Positions 12,966-21,766 of a stretch of 64,000 nt of DNA are shown here, piece after piece. The stretch comes from Ligustrum vulgare. Taxonomy: Eukaryota > Streptophyta > Magnoliopsida > Lamiales > Oleaceae. The notes below the pieces were generated by a model. That model was not told the origin of the DNA and did no database searches. It saw only the letters and a list, made by a program, of their open reading frames with translations. Positions within the stretch are counted from its first letter, which is position 1; every line of letters begins with the position of its first letter. The position numbers and the translations under genes were made by a program. The stretch covers positions 39,791,241 through 39,855,240 of the forward strand of contig OY743186.1 of assembly GCA_963555705.1 (NCBI GenBank), written 5' to 3'.

Positions 12966-13806
12966 GAATAGATGAATGCTTAAGTGGATTGGATAACGAC
13001 ATACTTGATTTTAAAGCAGACATGTTGTTATGCCTTTAAATGCAACCGAACATGTTTAGGGTTAAGTAATTACAATATTTACGTACTTTTTGACATATGG
13101 ATGTGGTTTTCGGATGTTGGATCAGATGAATTCTCAAGTACAAAGGATAACGGCATACTTTCCGTTCTAGTTATGCTATAAAGGCAGGCATGCCGTTATA
13201 CCTTTAAATGCAACATGATGGATTTTAAGTTATGTAATTACAATATTCACGTACTTTTAGACATATGGATGTGGTTTTCGAATGTCGGATTAGAAGAATG
13301 CTTAAGTAGAAAGGATAGTAGCATGCTTGTCGTTCTAATTATGTTGTAAAGGCATGCATGATGTTATACCTTTAAATGCAACGGGACAGGTTTAGAGTTA
13401 TGTAATTAAGATATTTACGTACTTTTGGACATATGGATGTGGTTTTTGGATGCCGGATTAGATGAATTCTCAAGTATAAAGGATAACGGCATGCTTGATG
13501 TTCTAGTTATGTTATAAAGGCAAGTATGCCGTTATGCCTTTAAAGGTAACTGGACGAATTTTAAGTTATGTAATTATAATATTTACGTACTTTTGGACAT
13601 ATGGATGTGGTTTCCGGATGTCGGATTAGAAGAATGATTAAGTAGAAAGGATAGCGGCAAGCTTGCCGTTCTAGTTATGTCGTAAAGGCAGGTATGTCGT
13701 TATGCCTTTAAATGCAACCGGACGGATTTTAAGTTATGTAATTACGATATTTATGTATTTTTGGGCATATAGATGTGGTTTTCGGATGTCGGATTAGAAG
13801 AATGCT
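12966..13806 (+). repeat. 168-bp tandem repeat array, five units
   Basis: The landmark GACATATGGATGTGG lies at 13092, 13260, 13428 and 13596, and its diverged form at 13764: exact 168-bp steps with no length change over five units. Each unit reads approximately: GAATGCTTAAGT, AAAGGATAACGGCATGCTT, a second word CATGCCGTTAT, CCTTTAAATGCAAC, and a TACGTACTTTTGG lead into the landmark. In each unit a form of AACGGCA is followed about 45 bp on by a form of TGCCGTTAT, which could pair. Short ORFs across it (such as 12984-13181) are not genes. Confidence 0.9.
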
Positions 13807-14004
13807 TGTATTGAACTTATAACCAGTCCATCACGTCTAATCCATTATAAAAACAACATGCATCCATTTAAGATATTTGAATTATTTTATTATGAAATCA
13901 ACAAAACTAAGCATCATTAAAGTCATTGTAACAACTAAGACTCTAAATTTGTTTGTTTTCAAATATTAACATCTCCGAGGATTGAATAAAGCATTAAATT
14001 AGTA

Positions 14005-14790
14005 AGGTAGGACCATAACGGCACGTACACAGCTTTATTATTCCCATAACGGCATTTTTTTCGTTATGGGTCTAAACTATTTGGAGCGACATGGAAATGG
14101 ATACACGGGCTTGCTAGAGTACATTATCAAAAATAAGATGTTCAGTGCTGATGCAAAGGAATGTAAAGCCCGATTATGACCGTAACGGCAAGTATGCCGC
14201 TTTAGTGCACCCCTAACGATAATGGTGCCGTTATGAGTCTAAATTGTTCGGAACGACATAGAAATGGAAATGCGGACTTGTTAGAGTGATTTTATAAAAA
14301 ATAAGACGTTCAGTACTGATACAAACGAATGACAAACCCGATTATGACCATAGAGGCAAGTATGCCACTTTAGTGTACCCATAACGACATCTGTGCCGTT
14401 ATGCTGACAGATTATAACAACACAAAGAAAAAATCTTTCTTTACTTCCTGTTACACATTGAATCTACTACAGCATAAAAAAAACTCTTATCTCCCTGTAA
14501 CATGTAGAGATGTGGTGTGTTGATGCAAATGAGTGACAAATTTATAATTATGACCATAACGGCAGTATGCCGCTTTAGTGTACCCGTAACGGTGTTGGTG
14601 CCGTTATTGGCATACACTCTTTGGAACAACATGGAAATGGAAACACAGAATTCTTAGAGTGATTTCATAAAAAATAAGCATGATGTACTGATGCAGATGA
14701 CTGCAAGCCCGTTTATGACCATAACAGCAAGTTTGCCGTTTTAGTGATTACATAACGGCACAGATGTCGTTATGCTGACAGATTATAACA
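14005..14790 (+). repeat. Second repeat block, units about 165-205 bp
   Basis: The phrase TTATGACCRTAACGGCAAGTATGCCGCTTTAGTG begins near 14174, 14342, 14548 and 14714. It is followed by CCCATAACG...TGCCGTTATG and by a CGACATGGAAATGG piece in several units. Spacing is less regular than in the 168-bp array. Confidence 0.75.
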
Positions 14791-15044
14791 ATAACATAAA
14801 GAAAAGATCTGTTAACTCCCTGTTACGATATTTATCTACTACAACATGCATAACAGTAAAATTAATCACCTTCAAAAAATATTAAATAAACATTCATCAA
14901 GCAAGAATACTAGTAATAGAAATAATAACAATTCATAGTTTCAACAATACTAAAATGTATTAAAAATCTGAAATGCAAATTACAGATTTTGTCCAAAGAA
15001 TGTTTAATTACTACATAAAGTGCATCCAGTTCTATGTAATCGAC

Positions 15045-15382
15045 AAAGGATTTGTACAAGTACTCCGGTTATGTCCAGACTTGAAACACCGACTATATTT
15101 ACGAGGCCTGCGTACCTCTCCAATTGATTTTTTTCAAACTTGAACGATAGACATGCCAGGGACAATGGTTGTCATCTCTATATTATATAACCTAAAATCA
15201 ACCTCCAAAACTTCTCGTACTTTAACATACAGCTTCGCATAGGTAGTGGTTTATGAAACAAGAACAAGAGTCACATTTGCTTGACCATTGTCTATATTCC
15301 TCCATGTCCACTCACCACATTCTTTCTCTACAAACTCAATGAAATAACAAACTGATATCCACACCTTGCCTGACACATCCAT
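15045..15382 (-). pseudogene. MULE N-terminal domain joined to a zinc knuckle (deletion derivative)
   Basis: From an ATG at 15382-15380 the reverse strand reads MDVSGKVWISVCY, then FVEKECGEWTWRNIDNG and a Leu/Val strand ending LVS, then a stop. The same frame resumes with TTYAKLYVKVREV and IEMTTIVPGM, a second stop, and a basic run into SRCFKSGHNRSTC. The front resembles the N-terminal domain of MULE transposases. The end resembles their C-terminal zinc knuckle (C-x2-C-x4-H-x4-C), with the first Cys replaced by Tyr. The whole DDE catalytic core and SWIM finger that normally lie between are absent. Two in-frame stops and the loss of a zinc ligand make it a pseudogene. Confidence 0.65.
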
Positions 15383-15599
15383 GACTATAATTCAAAATAA
15401 AATAAACATATTTCAGTTGATTATATCACAAAGTGCTACATTATACAAGTCAAAATGCATAACAAAAAAAATGTCAATCAATACATGATGAGTGCTAACA
15501 ACAATATTTGTCTTAATTTAAATTCGTAAGCAAATGAAAATATTAGCAATAATATAGTAATCCCCTAAAGTTATTTGCAGGTCGACAGTGGAAAACTAA

Positions 15600-15945
15600 G
15601 ATAACGGCATATGTGATGTTATGATAAATTCTTAAGAAAATGTATAAATTCTTAAACAAATGTATATATGAGCAGCAATATTGTAAACCCCAAAAGTTAT
15701 ATACCAGCTGACAATAGAAAAATTAGATAACGGCATGGATGTCGTTATGCATCACAAATAACGGCGTATGTGATGTTATAACAAATTCTTAAGCAAATAT
15801 ATAAATTCTTAAGCAAGTACATACATGAGCAACAATGTCTTGAACCCCCAAAGTTATATACATGCTGACAATTGAAAAATAAGATAACGGTACGAATGCC
15901 GTTATGCATCACAGATAACGGCATATATGACGTTATGAAAAATTC
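15600..15945 (+). repeat. Third repeat block, units about 155-160 bp
   Basis: Forms of ATAACGGCATATGTGATGTTAT occur at about 15600, 15759 and 15914. They are separated by copies of AAATTCTTAAGCAAATRTATA, TGAGCARCAATRT and CCCCAAAGTTATATAC. AACGGCATGGATGTCGTTAT-type inverted pairs lie between. Confidence 0.75.
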
Positions 15946-16379
15946 TTCAACAGATGATGAACCAGTAAAATTACACTACACCAGAACAAAAAATTAGCCA
16001 AAAAATTGCAATAATTGATTTTTACCTTTTTCTTCAATTACAAATCATGAATGTGGATAATTTTGCAAGTTTTCAAATATTCAAAGCAACAATTTGTCAA
16101 AATGGAGGACAAACAAGAATTTTTGTTGGATTTTATGTGGAAAAAGAACAATGAAAGAGAGGAAAATGTCGAGACACAGCTGCTGGTACTAAAATAAGAG
16201 AATGAAGAAGGGTTGGCATTCATTGAAAAATTAGGGCATGTTTGGTTGGTGTTGAAGGTTATATAGTTAAAAGGATAGTTTAGACATTGTATAATATATT
16301 TTATCTTTTATTTAGTGGTGAGGGTTATTTTACAAAACATTGTAAAAGTGAGCTTATTTTAATAAATTTATGCTTTGAC

Positions 16380-17258
16380 AAGATCTTTTAACTCAAATCC
16401 TCTATTCAAAATTTACAACGTTCATCAAGAATATATAGTCTTGAGAATTCCAACTCTAAACCTCATCAATCACAACTCGGTATAAAATAGATTAAAAATT
16501 CAAGTGAGCATCCAAGATTTCTCTAGAAAAGCAGGCATTTCATTTCATTTCCATGCCATCCACTCACTCACAATAGAGACATAATTTTTTACTACACGTA
16601 AGTCAGATATACACATAAATTTATATATATTGACAAACATATATAATCAATGCATTATCAGAAAATAAACCAAGAAATCGAGAAATGCAAAACAAAAATA
16701 AATTTATAGCTATTTTATTTAAGATTATGATTTTTCAAAGTTAGTAAAAAAAAAAAAAAAAACCTTGGAACAATCATGGGGGATATTTCAACTTCTTCTT
16801 GCTTGATGAACTCTTTATCTTTATCTTTTTTTTTTTTTTTTTTTTCCTTTTTGCCTAAACTCATTTTCGTGGCACTACCACTCTACCAGTTCCAGACGTA
16901 AATTTATTGGGAATATGATGATTCAAAAACATGTTTGGTTTTCAAAGGTGATGAATGTGTTATTGCCATTACCATCCACGTGAACTACTGTGGTCAATTT
17001 TAGGATTGTAGTGCGAGCTGAAACGCTCGAATTGAAAATAGGGTAATCAAATTGAAATCGAGATTGACGTGTGTTCAATTTTGATTTGGATACTAGCGTA
17101 ATTTATGTATGGAGATTTGATTATTTTGGGCATTTATTATTCGAAGAGATTAGAGAGTGTGGGAAAGGAGAGATACAATGAGTTTGAAGAGAGAAAATTG
17201 AAGGGATGAGGGGAGAGAAATGTCATTATCGTGAAATTCTGATTAATTTGAAAAATAT
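16380..17258. other. AT-rich intergenic DNA
   Basis: Contains A and T homopolymer runs near 16745 and 16830. No coding or element motif recognised. Confidence 0.5.
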
Positions 17259-17332
17259 GCCCATGTTTGGTCCTATTTTTTCAAAACACAATTTATTCAA
17301 CACTCAATCTCAACCATTCATCTTAGTCAATG
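17259..17332. mobile_element. Left part of a MITE (same family as 9875)
   Basis: About 75 bp closely match the left 75 bp of the element at 9875 (GCCCATGTTTGGTCC, then CAACACTCAATCTCAACC). The right half is missing. A 261-bp LTR-like element lies just downstream. Confidence 0.6.
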
Positions 17333-17344
17333 TTATAATCCAAC

Positions 17345-17605
17345 TGTAACGATCAGGCTCCCTAGTTGGGGCCTTCTCCGTATCGTACTCATGATCTTTC
17401 CCCTCTTCCTGATGATCTAATGGTAGTGGGTTTCTAAGAATCTTTATACTTAATCCCTATATATAAGATTCGAAACCAATAGAAGACAAAAATCCACTTC
17501 CTGAAAACGAAGCAGCAGCCCATGACGACCAGGACGATCAGGGGGAGTGGAAAGATCATGAGTACGATATGGAGAAGGCCCCAACGAGGGAGTCGGGTCG
17601 TTACA
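17345..17605. mobile_element. 261-bp LTR-like element with long inverted ends
   Basis: Begins TGTAACGATC and ends GTCGTTACA, flanked by the 5-bp duplication ccaac (17340-17344 and 17606-17610). TG...CA ends with a 5-bp TSD are those of an LTR, and TGTAACGACCCGACTCC is a common gypsy LTR start. Unusually, the first 57 bp or so recur inverted at the other end with few mismatches, through GTATCGTACTCATGATCTTT. A TATA-like CTATATATAAG lies in the middle. It may be a palindrome-ended solo LTR, or two LTR starts joined head to head. Confidence 0.75.
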
Positions 17606-18420
17606 CCAACACTAACCCAACGTTAACAGTGAGTAAATCTTCGAATTCAGAAGATTTTCCAAGAATTCAATTTGATCGAAATGAAAGAACAATGTACCAC
17701 AGTTACAAATAAAAAAAACATGATGTAATGTACAATCACAACATAAGACCAATGTGTGGAATATCTGACCGGGTAGGCCGGTTCAACCGGTTAAATCGGG
17801 ACCTGGTCAATCGGGTCGAGTTTTAAACCACGATTTTGCTTTTTTTTTTCTTGTATTTTTTCTTCTGTTTATTTTAAACTACTTTTGTGTATTATTTTAA
17901 TTTTTTAAATGAGTAAATATTAGTTTATTTGTAAAATAATTTTTTTTTATAAAATTTTGTACATTTCGGAATAATTTTTAATTGAAACCGATAACCAGTT
18001 CAACGCTCTAACCCTTGACCTGATATCTTTTTCAAGTCGAATCGATTTTCATTTTTCTGAACACTACATGAGACAGTATATGGGTTTCATCAACAAAGGC
18101 AACATATGACTCAATGGTAGAAACGTAACATGATAAAATAACATTTCGTTAATAGGACCAATTTAAAAGGTTTCAAAAACCATTAACATTTCTTTATAAA
18201 AAAAATTAAGCCAATTTAATTTTTTAAAACAGCATTATTTTTCAAGTTGTTAACAAAGTCCAGTACATTTCAGAAAATGAAAATGAACTACATATATTCC
18301 TCACATTCGATCCTATCAACCTCCTATGTATAAGATTCCTGGGCCCATGTCTAGGTTTTAGCAAGTCTTCACCAACATTGAATTGAAAGCCCAATATAAT
18401 TTCGACCCCGTTAAGAAAAG
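17606..18420. other. Intergenic DNA with a degenerate GGTTCAACCGG-type repeat
   Basis: Around 17770-17830 the words CCGGTTCAACCGGTT and CAATCGGGTCGAG appear. Loosely inverted counterparts (GATAACCAGTTCAACG, TTGACCTGATATC) lie at 17990-18035. This resembles a common plant MITE type but is too decayed to delimit. Nothing else was recognised. Confidence 0.4.
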
Positions 18421-18599
18421 GGAAAAATACGTTTTACAGGTTGTTATAGTTACAATTATCAATAATCAGGTATATTATGGAAAAAATAAAAAATCAGTCA
18501 AAGTATATATATATATAGTAACGATAATTAATGTTTGTTGCGTCCCCATAATCACGGAAACGGTTAATTTCACATTTCCTTAATTATCCACAATATGGA

Positions 18600-19645
18600 A
18601 GAATCGTTTCGTCGTGTCTCAAATTTATTCCAAATCGACATTTAATATCACTCCATTGACGCACAGCATCAGTTGAAGATCCAATTGAAAAGGAAAATAC
18701 AGAAGGAAGTCACAGAAGATTTCTTCGACATTCTTTGTGAAATTACTAAGCAATTGTAATTAAATCACAATTAATTATAAAGTGCGGCCAAGACACAGTG
18801 AAGTTCGGTAAGATTGATTACCTTTTTGATACATTAATGATTAAGGTCACAATTGATTTTACGTTTTGTGATGCTGGTCTGTCATAGGGCTCTGCATTTA
18901 GAAAGTTGAATATTTTTTTCGCGCCATTATGCCAATTAAATTTATTGCATCAGGTAGTAAATGGATCCACTTCCAGAAATGAGTTGCAGTATTTCCGAGT
19001 CTATATGAATGTAAATTGGGTATAATTGTCATGAGGACACATGTGAAGTTCCGTATTACTTACTGTTGGACCGTATTCTTGAATAGTAATGAGGTCACAT
19101 TTAATATTCGTTGTCAAGGTGATCGTAATCTGCATGAAGATAGTGTAATATCTAGTTTGCGATATGAATCGAAACTATTTAGTGCATGTTGTGGTAAATG
19201 GAACAACTGAGAAAAATGACCGTCACTAAGTGCGAGTCTGTAGGCGAGTGAAATGGATAGACATGTGTCGAGGTCACATGTAATGGCATATTACAATTCT
19301 GAAGCATGTTTAAGAATAATGATTGAGGTCACATTTAATATTCGTTGTCTAATGTAGGCTATGTCAATGGGCTATGAATTCAGATAGTTGTGTATGTAGT
19401 TTGCACTCTGACGCGAAAATGTTTATTGCATATGGTGATAAATGGATCCAATTTCATAAATGACAGCTAGTAAAGTGGTATTTTGTATGCATGTGAGAAG
19501 GATAGTTTTGTGACGATATCACATTGCAAATTGAAATTACAAATTGAAATTTCTGTTAGATAAGCATGATATTTTGTGACGAGGTCACATGTTCGTAGTC
19601 TGATATTATTTCCTCATTGAACACAGTTTAATTGCACATACAGGA
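18600..19645 (+). repeat. GGTCACAT-rich 5' region of the MULE
   Basis: GAGGTCACATTTAATATTCG occurs at about 19090 and 19323. Further copies or variants of GGTCACA lie near 18844, 19269, 19519 and 19580. This is the upstream region of the transposase gene. Its role is unknown. Confidence 0.7.
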
Positions 19646-20038
19646 ATGGGCTATGTACACGTGTGTGCGATTTTTGGGTCGCAATCCGCCTTGTTAGTGA
19701 TTGATGAAGGATGCAACTACACTAAATTCGTGGACACAGTAATAACGGAGTTCGGGATCGACCGAAACAAGGTGGCAGTGTTAATGAGCTATCAATTGAG
19801 TGGTGACATAAACCCAGTAAGAATAAAGAATGATAATAGTATGATGTCCTATCTGACACTGAAGAATTTGAATAAGGATCCCTTGAAATATCCTGTGACA
19901 ATTGAGATCACCTTATTGGAAAGCGTGCATAGACCAGGTAATTTCAACTTCATGGAGCCTGTTGAAGTCACACATGGTTGCAATGTAGATCAACATTCGA
20001 CATATGGATTTGCATCAGACATATGTGCTGTGACCGCT

Positions 20039-21517
20039 TGATAAGTGCTATATTAACGTTTATTTTGTGCACTTATATCCTTGAATAAGCAATAATGTGA
20101 TTCTATTAAAGTATTATTAATGCATTTCATATTTTATATTGTATAGGATCATAAAAGAGGAGAAAAGAAGAAAAATGACCAAAATGCACTAAAAACTGAA
20201 GTTTGGGGACTTAGGCGCAAATAAAGTTACGGCTGTAAGGAAACCATGTCACGGCCGTAAGGTTGTTAACAGTGTTTAGAGAAATCAGCATAAACACATT
20301 CACGGTTGTAAATCAGAATTCACGGCCGTAACAAATAAAGGGTGAAAAATGTGCAGAAACACAGTTACGGCCGTAAAGGGACATGTCACGGCCGTAACCT
20401 CAATTTAAGGAAAATATGCAGAAACCGTGTTACAGCCGTAAAGTAAAAGTCACGGTCGTAACTTTCCAGTCAAAAATTTCCTTATTTTAATTCTTTCCAT
20501 AATTTTGGGATTTCTTGAGCCCAAAGCTAGGGCACGAAATTGAGGCTATAAAAAGGGAATTTCATGACAAGAAAAAGAGACTTTTATTATTTTTGAAAGA
20601 GGCTACACATTGAGGAAAATTGAGAGAAAAATATAGAGCATTCTTGGGAGATTTTCAAGTGCAAGAATATCAACAACAATGGAATTCATGAAGCAACTTG
20701 AAGAATCTACCACAACAATGCTAGGCTAAATTCCATATCTTGTTCAAAGGGGAAGTTGTGTTAACTCAATTATGTTATTTTATTTTCCTACAAATTAGTA
20801 GCGTGAATTTATTCCTTTATTTTAATTGTTGGATTATTATGTTTTGAATGTTCAACTGAGTTTATTTGATTAATAGTTTAATTTGGCCAATTGGATTATT
20901 GATCTTTGGATTCATGAATATGCTATATTTAGATTCTTGATCCGTAATTGTCATTGAATCTTTACTTTAGTAGCAAATAAATCTCGTGCAGGTTTAGTAA
21001 TAATTCGACTTGGATTGTTTAATTCGAGCTTGTGTAATTAATGATCCAATTCAATCTATTCTTCTAAATTTTCATACTAGTCGTGCATTAAATCCTAAGA
21101 GCTTGTTTAGGATTGTCCATGGTTAGAATTGGTTCAAAGAGCTTATTTTGAATCAATACACATAAGGAAGAATTTAGATAATCAGAGCTTGTTGATTATT
21201 TATGATTGATAATTGAATTAGGAATAAAAACACGTTACAAGGAAAGGTATAACATTAATTGAGGGCACAATCGAACCCGAGAACAAGATTTCCTCTCATA
21301 TTATTTCTCTAGTCATATTTAATTGTTTATTTTTATGCATAGTTTTTATTCAAGTAATTCAAACAACAAAACCCCCCATTCCATTCTAATTGATCGAACA
21401 ACTAAAATTAGTTTCCGTTCCTCGTGGGATCGACCCTTACTCTCGCTACTACATTATTAATTAATATTTGGCAAGTAAGGAATTATTTATTATTTTGGTG
21501 CATTGCGACACGCATCA
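20039..21517 (+). repeat. 5' LTR of the gag-only element
   Basis: Starts TGATAAGTGC, ends CACGCATCA; 1479 bp, the same length as the 3' LTR. A block at 20229-20465 has eight copies of the word ACGGCCGTAA (some mutated) arranged as four pairs in diverged units of roughly 60-85 bp. CTATAAAAAGGG at about 20545 is a good TATA box for transcription from the LTR. Confidence 0.95.
20229..20465 (+). repeat. Paired ACGGCCGT palindromes in the 5' LTR
   Basis: Eight occurrences of (T/C)ACGGCCGTAA or one-base variants, in four pairs whose members are about 20-25 bp apart. Neighbouring units share a GTGCAGAAACA...-type spacer. The same block recurs at about 26674-26908 in the 3' LTR. Confidence 0.9.
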
Positions 21518-21523
21518 AATTTT

Positions 21524-21541
21524 TGGCGCCGTTGCCGGGGA
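21524..21541 (+). promoter_or_regulatory. Primer-binding site, tRNA-Asp type
   Basis: TGGCGCCGTTGCCGGGGA, 6 bp after the 5' LTR, is complementary to the 3' end of plant tRNA-Asp. This is the primer type of Athila/Tat elements. Confidence 0.9.
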
Positions 21542-21766
21542 ACGGTCAACCAATTTAGTTGTTTAGTTAATTAGATTTTTTATTTTTTTATTTTATTTTC
21601 ACTTTATTTCTATAATTTTTCAAAAAAAAAAAAAAAAAAAAAAAAATCTTGCTTGTCTACTTCTTTGCTTATTTGCGTAAAACTCGATAAACTTATTTTG
21701 AATATTTTTGATTTTAACCCAGAAATCGAGAGAACTTTTCAACAGCAAAGAAGAGCTGCACAACCA

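Larger units (their letters stand above)
10916..16379. mobile_element. Probable non-autonomous MULE derivative rich in tandem repeats
   Basis: The interior holds a broken MULE N-terminal/zinc-knuckle pseudogene on the reverse strand. Around it are three tandem-repeat blocks full of inverted words AACGGCA and TGCCGTT. The outer parts, roughly 10.92-11.2 kb and 16.02-16.37 kb, look weakly like diverged long inverted repeats. For example, forms of CTTGCAATATTAGAATCAT on the left resemble CTTGCAAAATTATCCACAT on the right read inverted. The 8-mer GCTTTGAC sits at 10916-10923 and 16372-16379 as a possible target duplication. The superfamily call rests on the pseudogene; the exact ends are a guess from eye alignment. 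Confidence 0.45.

Noticed and set aside
12966..13806. Centromeric satellite
   Set aside because: The 168-bp period is in the satellite range, but only five units exist here and the same words occur in neighbouring blocks with other periods inside a MULE derivative.
12966..15945. CRISPR array
   Set aside because: Repeats are long, diverged and adjoin directly without unique spacers; the context is plant transposons.
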